A stretch of DNA of 64,000 nucleotides from Muscardinus avellanarius (lineage: Eukaryota > Chordata > Mammalia > Rodentia > Gliridae), in NCBI GenBank assembly GCA_963383645.1, contig OY726560.1, positions 62,742,058 to 62,806,057 on the forward strand, in the 5' to 3' direction. The position numbers and the translations under genes are program-made. The notes under the pieces were generated by a model. It saw nothing but the letters and a program-made list of their open reading frames with translations, was not told the DNA's origin and did no database searches. Numbering within the stretch: the stretch's first letter is position 1; every line of letters starts with the position of its first letter. Positions 12,851 through 23,912 of this stretch are shown here, piece after piece.

Positions 12851-13625
12851 TTATTTCAAGTATTATGATTTATTTAAAGTATTTTCTCTAGAGCTGGCTT
12901 ACATATACAGGGTCCATATAATGTCTGTTATCTGTAGTAGCTTCTGGAGTATGTTCCAATATCTCTCATTTGCTCTATATCCTATTTTCAGCTTTTGGAC
13001 CCACTTTATGGGTGTTTTTGCCCCCCTCTAACCTCTGACCACTTTGTGTTCAGGTGTCAGGGCAGTGGTTGTCACAGTAAATTTGTTCCATGTAGGCAAA
13101 CGGTTCTGCACTTTCTGTCCCTATGCTCTGCACTTTCCAGTCTGGGGCTATGCACTCTCTGGCCCTGGGTTACATGCTCTCAGGCCCTCGACTTCATGCT
13201 CTTCAGCCCTGGGTTCTGCGCCCTCTGCCTTTGGGCTTCCTGCTCTCTGGCACTGGGCTCTTCACCTTCTAAACCTGGGCTCTGCACCTTCTGACCCTGG
13301 GCCTACACCTCCCTACCCACTCCACTGGAAGGTGTCCAGTGTAATCTTAAAGCAACCCCCTGTGACCCTGTGCTGGCCACTATGGGTCCTTCCTGTGTCT
13401 CTGTAGGGTCTAACAAGACCACCTCAGGGGTGGGCCACCAGATCTTAGCCTGCTGGGTCCTTGCGGCTGCTCTGGATTTTGTCTGCCAAATAATGCAATT
13501 ACCTTGCTGTCCTTCAGGCTGGGTCTCTGGGGAGCATGGTGCACTGCTGCAGGTGCTGGCTTCTTCTGAGCACTCGGGCTTTTTGCTCTTTTTCTCCATC
13601 CCTGAAGTGTGGTGCTAGTCACTTA
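12851..13625. other. GC-rich segment between L1 and LTR
   Basis: From about 13,015 the composition changes abruptly to GC-rich, unlike the AT-rich L1 below and the LTR above. It contains the 22-bp minisatellite at 13104-13306. A 98-codon minus-strand frame at 13303-13599 and overlapping frames on the other strand have low-complexity Pro/Ser/Gln-rich composition and no recognised domain, so I do not call a gene. It may be L1 5' UTR sequence, ERV internal sequence or a separate insertion. Confidence 0.45.
13104..13306. repeat. Degenerate 22-24 bp minisatellite, about 9 units
   Basis: Units such as tgctctctggcactgggctc and caccttctgaccctgggcct follow each other at a 22-24 bp period with 60-80 percent identity by eye. 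All share a tgcnctctnngccctggg core. Confidence 0.75.
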
Positions 13626-13629
13626 AGAT

Positions 13630-14166
13630 GTTGAAGCTCTGCTCCTGCTTTTTCCACCTCAAGTCCTTGGTTTACTTATGATTATAGGGATTTCTTGCTC
13701 AGCCAAAAAACCTTCCTGCCTCACTACAGGTGTAAGCCTACGTTTCTTTGTTAGGACCAGAATGATTAACAAAGTCAGGGGTCACGTGGTATCTGCTCCC
13801 CTTTGATAGAGGTCTGTACCCTCCCCCTGCACTCTGTACCCTCTTCTTAGTTTTTCTGCTAGATATCATTTATTATGTAAACCTGTTTTTATAATATGAA
13901 GGCACTAGACCCCAACTCTTATGTCTACTTGCTAATTACTTTAAGTGAGGGAACTCTGCATGAGAACAGCTGCCTGAGTGCCTGGCAGTAACCAAGCCCT
14001 AACTGCTTCTTACATTTTGAAACCAATTTTTGATACATTAATACCAAATTCATTTTCCAAATTTATTTTCCAATACATTAATACCAAAGTCATTTTCCAA
14101 TACCGGAACATTGATATCAAAGCTATTTTCAAATACATTTTGAAGCCATTTTCCAATACTGGTCCA
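13630..14166 (-). mobile_element. ERV LTR, copy E (U3 portion)
   Basis: Read on the minus strand it starts TGGACCAGTATTGG at 14166. It aligns block by block with the LTR at 20921-21646: shared motifs include ctttggtattaat, attagcaagta, gccttcatatt, ttacataataaat and gcagataccatg-like. Similarity fades near 13,630, and no TATA/polyadenylation part is seen, so only the U3 part remains. Extra tandem 'ccaatacattaataccaaa' words near its 5' end suggest local duplication. Confidence 0.75.
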
Positions 14167-14277
14167 TTGCCCCCCTCTTCTATTAGCTTCCTGACACCTG
14201 TCAGCCAAAAGGTAAACATAGGTTTTTTTTTTTTAATTTTTACAGCTCTTATTAACATTTAATATACATGTAATAAA

Positions 14278-14322
14278 CTCTGTGTGTGTGCATATGTGTG
14301 TGTGTGTGTGTATATATGTGTA
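14278..14322. repeat. (TG)n microsatellite
   Basis: Alternating tg interrupted by catatg and tatatatg. Confidence 0.9.
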
Positions 14323-16385
14323 TTTTATTGTATATAATAGATACCTGTTATATGGTTGCATTAAAAAATATATGCATCTCCAGTTCTGAGTTTTGAAAAA
14401 CAATAAAAATATCATTTCATGTTTCTTTTTCTTCACACCAATTTAATGATGATTTGTAAATAGAAACAAGCTCTCCTTAATTGACTTTGTAAGATTAATA
14501 TCTTATTATGATAAAATATATGGCTGCATATTCACTTGAGATTAAATAGAGAAATATATTAGTTCTTATACTTATAAAACTGTTTATATTATATCAAAAC
14601 ACTTTGAATTCTTCAGACTTGAAATTGCTATTGAACCTCCAAGTATAAAAAGAATACATTTCTTCTCGGTTCAGTTTTAGGCAGTTTTAAGAAGACTGTA
14701 TTTACTCATTAATTAGTTTTTTTTAAAGTTTCATATTTCACAGGTAACATACCTTACAACTGAATGTATTTAAGGTAGACTTGGACACAAATATTTTGTG
14801 CAAAACTGTTTCTTTTCATATTCTACTTTTTAATTACTGTTTCTATTATTATATAACAATCAATAGAATATACCATAGATCATGAGTTCAAACAAAGCCA
14901 TTGTCCATTTGTAATTTCCCCAGTGATGTGGTCATTGCAAATTAACCTAGTAGTTAACTAAATTTACAGTTTGAGAACTCAATTTAGCTCTACTGAATGT
15001 TAGGACAGATGCTGACCCCATTCATTGGATGCAGTTAGATGTCAGTGAAGAATACCTTTCTTAGAGGTGGGGGAAGAAGGGTTTTGGCCATAAAATAACT
15101 CTTACCAAATGAAGTTTTGATAAGTTACATGTAAATAAATCAGAAGCAAACATATTATATTCTCCTTGAAATATATGAGGATTTAAAAATTAAGGAGAAA
15201 ATGGCTTGGCAAAATCTGTTAGGAAGTTTGCCAAATCAGAAAATTTGAAAAAGTAGCGTGGGGACTTGTAGAATTACAATTGCACAAGTTTTGCCTATCC
15301 ATAACTTTTATTGTTTGACATTTAATCAAACTATAAGCACAACAGGACTGAAAAATTGGAGGAAAAGTAAGCTACCACTAATTTTCATTTATTCAGCACC
15401 ATGTTTTCCACAATTAGCTTCTTAATACATTTCATTTATTTCATGTGTCTTTGTTCCAAATACTTATTTGATTTAACAAAATTAATTGGCTTTGTGACAA
15501 ACTTTATTCTTTTTTCTTCTTTCCTCTCTTTCTTCTTTTTATTTCTTTAGATTTTATATGAATTAATTTCTCATAATCCTATATAGTTTTTAACTGTTTG
15601 GTCATGGTACACACTGTTGACTCTTTTCTTCATCCTTAAAGTTACTCATTATAGTCATGACTTGTGAAGTAGATTTGACTGGCTTTATTAGCTTTCTTTA
15701 AAATTTTTAAATATGGATATTATTTTTGATTGGCAGAGTAAAATTGTATTCATTAATAGGATCCAATGTGAGGTTTGATATGTATACACATGTGAAATTA
15801 TTAAATCATACTGATTAACATTTTTATCACCTTGCTTACCTGTCATTATTTATGTTAAAACTTTTGAAAGTTGCTCTCTTAATTATTTTGAAATACAGAA
15901 TACACTATTGTTAACTGTTTTCACCTGATGGGAACTAGATCTAAAAAGCTAATCCTCTGCTTTACTTGAAATTCTATACTGTTTGATCCAGAACTATATG
16001 CACCTATATCCTTGAGAGCTGTGTTATGTCCATATCTAGACACTGAATACTTATAAGCTTAACTGAATTAACTTAAGGAGAAGATGTATTGGAGATGAAA
16101 TAGACCAAATTATGTTATGTGCACATATTAATGTATCATTATGATTCTCACTGTCACGTACAAATTACAATGTGAATTAAAAATTTATAAGTAAATAAAT
16201 AGAAGTCAGGACCATAACAACAAAAGAACAGACCCAGAACTAAGATAGAAAGTACTGAAACAATTTTTGGACTATTATTAACTTAAGATATGTTGTAAAT
16301 TGGGCAGATCGACCCAAGATATTGCTACCTTTCATCAAGAGCAGAGACCAGATGGAGGAGTCAACATTCCTTGAGAGACTGTGAT
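14323..16385. other. AT-rich intergenic, nothing recognised
   Basis: No exon or RNA gene is seen across about 2 kb. The sequence from about 15,690 to 16,030 (gattggcagagtaaaattgt onward) has the feel of an old L1/HAL1 remnant, but I cannot establish it. Confidence 0.45.
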
Positions 16386-16565
16386 GGGCCAGACACTGTT
16401 TAATATCCTTTGTACATGCCAACTTTTTAAATCATCTCGACTTCATGATGTCTTATTTATCCCCATTTTATAAATGAGAAAACCGAGACACAATAAGCAT
16501 AAGTGATTTCCTAAAGTCTTAAAGCTAGATTCAAATAAGACTTTTGGTTCCAGACTCCATACCAT
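16386..16565 (+). mobile_element. MIR (ancient SINE)
   Basis: The diagnostic MIR order is visible: gggccagacactgtttaat, then tatccccattttataaatga, then gaaaaccgagacacaataag, then tccagactccat. Divergence is high, as expected for a mammal-wide element. Confidence 0.85.
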
Positions 16566-17771
16566 TCTTATTCTGCCTCCTTTATGTTCTGGAGCTTTAG
16601 AAAGCAAGTATGGAGATATCATAATCAAGGTCAGTAATAGGATGGAGCAGGAGAAGTTATGCTGAGGTGAACTGTAACTCCACACAGGCCTCTTTCTCTC
16701 TGAGAAGTCTTTCTTATCCCTCTGCAGAAGGCTCTGTATAAATATTCCAAATATACCTGTGTACGCAAAAACACAGGATATGGACAGAAGAATTATCTGT
16801 GATGTGTGGGAAAACATCACATACTTCCTAGACAGAGAGGCCAACCCTGAGATCAATACCAAATGAGAAAGGGAAAATAGAATAATTAAAACAAGATTCT
16901 ACTTGGAGCCTGAACAAGGCCTCAGAATTGTTTTTAAACTTACGGCCAATCATTTAGGCACAGAAACACTTTCACAATCACTGTTTCAATAAAGTAAATG
17001 GCTTTTCAAAGAACATGAAGAGCTAATGGAACTCGAGAGAGCAGAAGCTGTCCAGTTTTCCATTCAGTGTGGTACAGAAAGGGGGGCTATTATACTACAA
17101 TTAGGTGAGGCCTTGGGCACATCTGCAGTAGAAAGTCAAGAGAGAGAGCCCTTTGTTTTATTAAACCCTCAAGAATTAATAGACTAATATTTTGGGTACA
17201 GAGATGTGTTTATGTAGGTCAAAAAATATAAGCTTTATTTTTGTTTTGGGATTTTCATTCCATTCTCCCCAAACTGATTTTTTTACCTTTTGAAAAATTA
17301 TCACATACAAGCAAGCAAGCATGGAGACCTCTTCTCAAGAACCAGCCAAACTGCTGCTGTAGTTCATGGAAATTGTATTTGTTCTGGGAAATAAAACCAG
17401 TGGAGAGAAAAAGGGAAATTTTGAACCAAATTCTGAAGAGAAAGAAATCTGAGAAATCTGGTGAAATTGAAACATTTAATCCAAAGAAGATAATAATGAC
17501 TGAATGGAAAAAAAATCTTTATACCCTCCTATTTTGATTTCAAACACTGGAAATTCTTTTATGGTCTAGAATCACTGCCACCACAGTGGATAACTGTACT
17601 TGATCGACAGTCATTTATTGGAGATATTTCCTATAACCTCAGGGTAACTGGTGGCAAAAAAAATATTAGTTGAGGAAATTATTTTAATGATGACTATTTC
17701 AAGTGAAAATCTGTCAACTAATCCTGGGTTATTTTGACTTCAAAGGGAAAAATTATCACATTAGAAAACAA

Positions 17772-17772
<1 letters not shown>
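16566..17772. other. Intergenic, nothing recognised
   Basis: A 98-codon plus-strand frame (17241-17537) and a 139-codon minus-strand frame overlapping the MIR have no recognisable domain. I see no gene here. Confidence 0.5.
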
Positions 17773-17824
<52 letters not shown>

Positions 17825-17825
17825 T
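17773..17825. repeat. (CA)n microsatellite
   Basis: About 25 uninterrupted CA units followed by tcaca. Confidence 0.95.
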
Positions 17826-18202
17826 AGGTCTATATGGAGAAGTATGCTTAGGCATGGATCATTTCTAAACTTAGCAGCTGAACCTGGCTGAAGAGGGTCT
17901 CCTCCAGATGCTGACAGGACATTACCAATGAGCAAGTTTGCTTTTCATTATCAATGGACAAGTTCATTCATAGTCCATGTCTGAAAGTGTCATATTATTT
18001 CTCATTTGGTAAATACAGGTGAAAAAGATAGTGTAGGTTAAAACTTGAAAGATAGCCTTTCTACTCATTGATCATACTGAGCAAAGTGTTTATTATTTTC
18101 CTAGTTTAATAGCCTCATCTTCCCTCAGGAAGAAATATAATTTTTGCAAAACATTTGAATTGGTTTTAAACTCTTCTCAGTACCCATGAAACTTTTGGAA
18201 AA

Positions 18203-18376
18203 CTTTCCTTCCTTCCTTCTTTCCCTCCTTCCTTCCTTCTTTCCTTTCTTCCTTTCATTTTTTCCTTTTTTTCTCCTCCTCCTCCTCCTCCTCCTCCTCC
18301 TCCTCCTCCTCCTCCTCCTCCTCCTCCTCCTTCTTCTTCTTCTTCTTCTCTCTCTCTCTCTTTCTTTTTTTTCTTT
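18203..18376. repeat. Polypyrimidine tract (TTCC)n-(TCC)n-(TTC)n-(TC)n
   Basis: A nearly pure pyrimidine strand of about 170 bases: ccttcctt-type words, about 19 TCC units, about 6 TTC units, then a TC run. On the opposite strand the order is (GA)(GAA)(GGA)(GGAA), the same arrangement as the purine tract at 30507-30780. Open frames here (poly-Leu, poly-Glu, poly-Arg) are artefacts. Confidence 0.95.
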
Positions 18377-19093
18377 TTCCTTTTGGTCCACGTGGAAAAC
18401 TTCCCCTCCCCCAGTGAATGGATGTTTTATAACATGAAATAATAGCAAGAAAGCTATCTTGTGTTTTCATTATTACTGTTTTCATTATTACTCAAATCAC
18501 TTGTTCTCTCCATGTTTGAATAATTTCTCAATGTAAAATAAAGTGACTCCATGGAAAACCTCAAATTCAACTCATTTCTCTAAATATCTGTGAACCTCAG
18601 CCGGTAGACAAATTCTATCAAATGAGAAAATAGCTACAAGAAATGGTAAACAAGAGTTAACCTTTGTTTATGGTTAATGTTATTAAAAGGTTACTTTATA
18701 TATTCTTTGACCTCTATTTAATGTTTGCCAAGGCTCCATCCATTTAACCTTGCCCAACTAGAGAGTTAGTGAGGCTTTTGGGATAACAATACAGCATTTA
18801 ACCAAAAATCTATACCTTCCTGATTTTTATTGCATATTATATATTAATTACATAAATTACATATTGGTTCTGTTTTTGTATTTATGGTAGAATCTGGCTA
18901 GTTTCAGCATCTATAATTGTGGATTTGAAAACTATTTCTACTTTCTCAAAATTTTAGAATCAAAAAAGATACTTAAAACTAAGCAGTTTTATGTGCTGCA
19001 TATTTTCAGAGCTAGAGATTTTATAAATGAACATAAAAGTGAATGCACTTTTATTATCATATTAAAATGTATATTATTATTTATTTTATTTTT
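18377..19093. other. AT-rich intergenic, nothing recognised
   Basis: No gene or clear repeat seen. Confidence 0.5.
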
Positions 19094-19297
19094 TGTGTGG
19101 TACTGGGTGTAGAACCCAGAGGTTTTTCTACCTCCGGGCTATACTCCCAGACCTATTTTTATACTTTATTTGGAAACAGGGTCTCACTACTTAGTGAGAG
19201 CTTCACTAAGTAGCTGAGGCTGGCTTTGAACCTATGCAATCCTCCTGTCTCAGCCTCCCAAGCTCTGGGATTACAAGCGTGCGCCACCATGCCTGGC
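19094..19297 (-). mobile_element. B1/ID-type SINE
   Basis: Reverse-complement SINE from gtgtggtactgggtgtagaa to gcgccaccatgcctggc. Both flanks carry ttaaaatgtatatta-like sequence (near 19064 and 19300), consistent with a target-site duplication. Confidence 0.88.
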
Positions 19298-19456
19298 ATT
19301 TAAAATGTATATTAGAATTAAGTTTTTCAATACATGAAAAAATTTATGTATTTTAGTTGATAAACTTTTTATATCTCATCAAATTTTTGTATTTTTTAGA
19401 ATAAAGGTCTTATACATCTTTCATTAAATTTATGGCTAGGTTTTGTGGTGTTTTGA

Positions 19457-19457
19457 A

Positions 19458-19502
<45 letters not shown>

Positions 19503-19671
19503 CGGGGGGTGGAACTCAGGTAATTCTATAACCCCCATTCATTTTTATTTTGAAATAAGATCTCAATAAGTTGCTAAAGGCACTAAGTTGTTGAGACTGG
19601 CCTTGAACCTATGATCTCTCTGTCTCAGTCTCTCAAGTTCTAGGATTACAGGTGTGTGCTACCATGCCTGG
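19457..19671 (-). mobile_element. SINE with (ATT)n tail
   Basis: An older SINE body (about 19502-19671, ending gtgctaccatgcctgg) is attached to an (ATT)n microsatellite at 19457-19501 at its 3' end, again a tail-derived array. Confidence 0.82.
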
Positions 19672-20122
19672 TCTACTTTGGTATTACAAACAAATTTTTA
19701 AATTTAATATTTACTTTTTGTTACTAAGAAGAAAAAATTAAAATTGATATTTGTGTTATTGGTGGTAACCCACAGAAACACCCCAGACTCCAAAGTGCCA
19801 AAGAAGTTGTTTTATTTAGCACCAGCCAGCTGGAGAATGCAATACCCCAGTACCCACTATACTGCCACCTTTTACTGGATGGAAAGGGAAAGCAGTTTTT
19901 GTAGTTATAAAATCAATTACATTGTTTGATGAACATGAGGTGTTCATTCTGGACAGATAATATACATTTACTCAGATGCTATCTTGTGGCTAAGACAGCT
20001 TTCTCATACCAGGCAGCAGCAAATCATATTACAGAGGCAGATAATAGTTAAAATTCCTTTTTGTATTCTTGTTTATTTAAGGGATGTGCTTGCCTGAGAC
20101 TTCTGCCTAAAAGGGACACACC
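19672..20122. other. Intergenic, nothing recognised
   Basis: No exon or known repeat. It ends in the left duplication of the next SINE. Confidence 0.5.
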
Positions 20123-20328
20123 GGCCGGGCGTGGTGGCACACGCTTGTAATCCCCACACTTGGGAGGCGGAGACAGGAGGATCGCGCAGGTTCGAAGCAA
20201 GCCGTGTGTGCTGGCTTAAGAGAGACCCTGTTTCCAAATAAAAAAGTATAAAATAGGTCTGGGAGTGTATCCCAGAGGTAAAAGGGTTTCCAGGAACCCC
20301 AGTACCACCAAAAAAAAAAAAAAAAAAG
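20123..20328 (+). mobile_element. Young SINE, rearranged-tail type
   Basis: The head ggccgggcgtggtggcacac is intact, the body has ggaggatcgcgcaggttcga and the tail reads gggtttccaggaaccccagt plus poly(A). Near-identical flanks (aaaagggacacacc and aaaaggacacatcc) look like a target-site duplication. Confidence 0.92.
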
Positions 20329-20721
20329 GACACATCCCCTCAGTGTATCAAGTGAATCTGTCAAGCTCACTTATTAATTATAAATACTTGCATAGTCTTT
20401 CATGTTTCTTTGACACAATCAGGCCTTTCACTAAAAATGAAAGTTTTAATTTTTTTCCTTTGAGTTTTTATATCTTTTTATTCCCTTGCCCTATGACACT
20501 GGCTAAGATTCAAATACAGTGTTTAATACCAGTGATTATAGTGCATAATGTAATTTTATCCTTGATCTTGTTCAAAATGTTTACAGTTTAGCCAATTTAA
20601 GTGTGATTGGCAGCAGTAAGACATTTGTCAATAGCTTTTTGCCAGATTAAGAAAGTTCTCTTTATTTTCAAAACAAATAATTCCTCAATGTAAATTTGAG
20701 GAATTTGTTTTGTTTTGGTTT
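20329..20721. other. Intergenic, nothing recognised
   Basis: AT-rich; no gene seen. Confidence 0.5.
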
Positions 20722-20902
20722 GCATTTCTGAGGATTAAACAAAAGGGGCATTCTACCTCTGAGCTACACCCCCAATCCTCTTTTTTATTCTTCATTTTGA
20801 AACTGGGCCTCACTAAGTAGCTGAGGCTTTTCCTGAACAGAGATACTCCTGTCTCACCCTTCCAAGTACCGAGATTACAAGTATGCGCCACCACACCTGG
20901 CT
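20722..20902 (-). mobile_element. B1/ID-type SINE
   Basis: Reverse-complement SINE from tgcatttctgaggattaaac to gcgccaccacacctggc. It keeps the older tail (gggcattctacctctgagct). Confidence 0.85.
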
Positions 20903-20920
20903 AGTGTTTATGATGGGGAA

Positions 20921-21646
20921 TGTGCTGGTATTGGAAAATTGCTTTGGTATTAATTTCAAATTGTAAAAAGTAGTCAGGGCCTGGATGCTGTGCAGACACT
21001 CAGGCAGGGATGGGAGGTAGCTGTTACCAAGAGTGATTAGCAAGTACATAAAAGAGTTGTAGCTCAGGGCCTTCATATTTTAAAGATAAGATTACATAAT
21101 AAATAACTTCTAGCAGATAGGCTAAAACTCCCCAAGGACAAGAGAGAATGGTACAGGCCTTCCTCAAAGAGGGCAGATACCATGGAACCCCTGACCTTCT
21201 TAACCAAGTAACACATCTGGTTCTTAACAAAGACTTACACTGGTGATGAGTGGCCAGCCCACACCTGCATCAGGGCAGGAAGAAGGCTTTTGGTCAGGCA
21301 GTATGGGAGACAGTAAATCCTCATAATCATATTAAAAGACTGCAGTAGAGATAATGGGCGAGGACACACCTAGGTCAGATCAGGAGCAGATAGAAAGACT
21401 ATTGGTTAAGCCAGATGGGAGATAATGAATCTATAAAAACTGTTATATGTTCAAAATTTTCAGTGTCTTATTTTCAAGGCACGTCACTACGTCCTCCATC
21501 CGATGTAGTGCTTTAATAATTCTGTCCCTTCTTTCTGCATTTGTAATAATAAAAATTGCTTAAGCTTGCAGCAGTATAGTTCCAGCTATTTTTTCTAAAA
21601 TTAGTTAGGAACAAGAACCTGTGGCTTTCCATCTCACACCATTACA
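20921..21646 (+). mobile_element. ERV LTR, copy D
   Basis: About 726 bp beginning TGTGCTGGTATTGG and ending ATTACA, so it has TG...CA termini. LTR signals sit in the right order: a TATA box (tataaaaa, 21432-21439) and a polyadenylation signal (aataaa, 21548-21553). It is collinear with copy E and related at its 5' end to copies A-C. No matching short duplication was found at the flanks. No retroviral genes are present, so it is solitary. Confidence 0.8.
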
Positions 21647-21824
21647 GTTTGTTTTGTATGTGTTGAATCTTATCAAATCATCATCACTCTGCTTCTCTTT
21701 GGATGACACATGGATTTCCTCTTTTATTGTGATAATAATAAAAAACATAGGTTGATTTCTGAATTATAAATAAAATTTAAACTGCTAGAATAAGTATCTG
21801 TCAAAATAAACTTAATAAACTCCT

Positions 21825-22476
21825 TGTACGTTGCGAGGGAATGTGTGAAATGTGTGTGTGGGGAGAAGTAATCCCCCACCACCACCACATAGACAAACAG
21901 AAAAATCGTGGATTCTTGTCCTAAGCTAAGAATAAGTATTCATCGCTTGGACAGCTGCTGAAGATTTAAAGAAGTTTATTAAAAAGATAGAAATACAGAA
22001 AATAGAAATACAGCCCCATGCCAAGATGGCATTAGGGGATGACTCGAATGAGTACACCAAAGGGCTTACACGTGGACTTGGCCTTTTTTATACCCATGAC
22101 CTCCATCTTGTTTGCGTGACTCTGATGTAGTGAAAGTCCCTGTAAGGTACCTCCCCTAGCAAGGTGTGGTGAGGTGTCTCTTTTCATGGAGGGCAAGGTC
22201 AAACCCTCCCCCATACCCCCCTAGATCATCATGTAGATCTGTCTTTAGAAAGAGGAAGCCCTAGCTCTCCTCTATTGACTAGTTAATTACTTTGAGCTAG
22301 GTTGATTTACATTGGAATAGCTGCCTGTTTTTAGGCTGAAATCAAGTACTATTTTTATCCATGTCTGCCTCCATTTTAACACAACTAATTTGAAAGATAC
22401 CAATTATTTTCTTTTGAAATATATTAATAATCAGAGCTTTTCCAAATCTTCCTAGGCCATTCCCCATACTGGCACA
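21825..22476 (-). mobile_element. ERV LTR, copy A
   Basis: Minus-strand LTR of about 652 bp starting TGTGCCAGTATGGGGA at 22476. On that strand it has a TATA-like gggtataaaaa stretch and a polyadenylation region reading ttaataaacttctttaaatc, shared with copies B and C. The low end (TGTACG on plus) is approximate and no duplication is visible. Confidence 0.8.
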
Positions 22477-22680
22477 TTGTATATATTACTAGAGTCTCTA
22501 ATATTTTGTTTAAGATTTTTCTGTCTTATCTTTTAAGTGACCTGGCCTATCACTTTTATTTCTTGACATATTCTTGTTACATTAAGGTTATTCTGACCAC
22601 ATAAGACAAGTTGGAAAGTGTTTGTCATTTTTTTTTGAAAGAGCATGGAATTTTCACCTTATTTCTTCCTTAATTGTTTG

Positions 22681-23394
22681 TGTTATGGTTTGGAAGAAGA
22701 TGTAATGGTTTGAGAAACTGTCCCTAGGGATCTTTGTTAGACCCCTGAAAAAAATTGCCCAAAAAATATTAAAAAAAAAGAAAAAGATAAAAAGGCACGG
22801 GTTCTTGTCCTGAGCTAAGGATAAATACACATTAGCCTGGACTCTTGCTGAAGATTTAAAGAATTTTATTAAAAATATAGAAATACAGAAGACAGTTAAA
22901 GCCCCATGCCATTCAGGAGTGGCATGGGGGGGATGGTTCGAACCAATTCACTGAAATACAAAACACGTGGTCCATTCTTATAGCCAGCAGGACCAGATCT
23001 GTGGCAGGGCCTTTGATATGTAGATGTGCTGCCCTATCTCTAGCCCAGGTATCCAGCTCTACCTCCAACCCAGCCAGATCTACCCCTTCTGGGGAAGGGG
23101 GGCAGCTCTGTCTCTGGCACAGACCCCCATACCTTTTGTTACACTCCCAAAATGTGTTAAGTTTCTTATCCAGAATCTGGGATTTCCTCCCATCCTTGAG
23201 GAATTTTGCCTCTCATTAGAAATGTAAAAAGGCCCTTTTTCCTGAAGAACTTTGCCTCTCTTTAGAAATGTAAACAGGCCCTTTTTCCTGATGCTCCTGG
23301 CTTTCTTTACTATGAAAGATATATTTTAAAATTGGAAATCTTTCCCAATACTAGTACATTAATAATTTTGAAACCTCTTCCCAATATTGGTACA
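22681..23394 (-). mobile_element. ERV LTR, copy B
   Basis: Minus-strand LTR of about 714 bp from TGTACCAATATTGGG (23394) to CAAACCATAACA (22681). The shared R/U5 words gaatttttaataaa-like, cttcagcaagagtcc-like and cttagctcaggacaaga identify the family. The flanking 5-mers gtttg (22676-22680) and ttttg (23395-23399) match at 4 of 5 positions. It lies in tandem with copy A, separated by about 200 bp of the older L1. Confidence 0.82.
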
Positions 23395-23875
23395 TTTTGT
23401 AGTAATTCATCTGGGAATTTATCTTGCTTTGGAGAATTTTTTGAATAAATTTTTAATTATAAATTCAATTCATTTAATAACTATATTGATACTTGGGTTT
23501 TCTTTCACTGCTAGTTTTATTAACATTTCCAACCAATTTGATTAGTTTATTCAAATTTTCAATGCACTATTTATAACACATTTTGTTATTGATAAGTAAA
23601 ATAAAAAATTATGCTAGTAAAATAGAAAATAATGTGAGTACGGCGGAGTGTGAAAAACACGAGAGAGGTCCGGTACACATGGCATGTAAAGTTTTAATGG
23701 CATGGCTCTCCTGGGGATCAGGGCGAGGCACCGTGGGGCCTGCGCACCTGTCCAAAGCTTGAGGATGCGGGCTCTCCTTTTCAAGGTATGCATCTCGCGA
23801 GATGGGGGTTTACTCGTGGGAACGCCCAATACTTGCAGGGGTTTCGGCCCCTCCCTTGCCCTGCAGAGGTCATGT

Positions 23876-23912
23876 GACACAAAGTCACATGAGTGCAGGA
23901 CCCAACTTATCA
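23876..23912. repeat. 37-bp direct repeat, left copy
   Basis: Identical to 25682-25718 over 37 bases; the bases immediately outside differ on both sides (t/g on the left, t/g on the right). Confidence 0.95.

Noticed and set aside
13303..13618. 98-codon minus-strand frame in the GC-rich block as a possible gene or L1 ORF1
   Set aside because: No coiled coil or RNA-binding pattern typical of L1 ORF1, and equally long frames on the other strand. Left as unassigned sequence.
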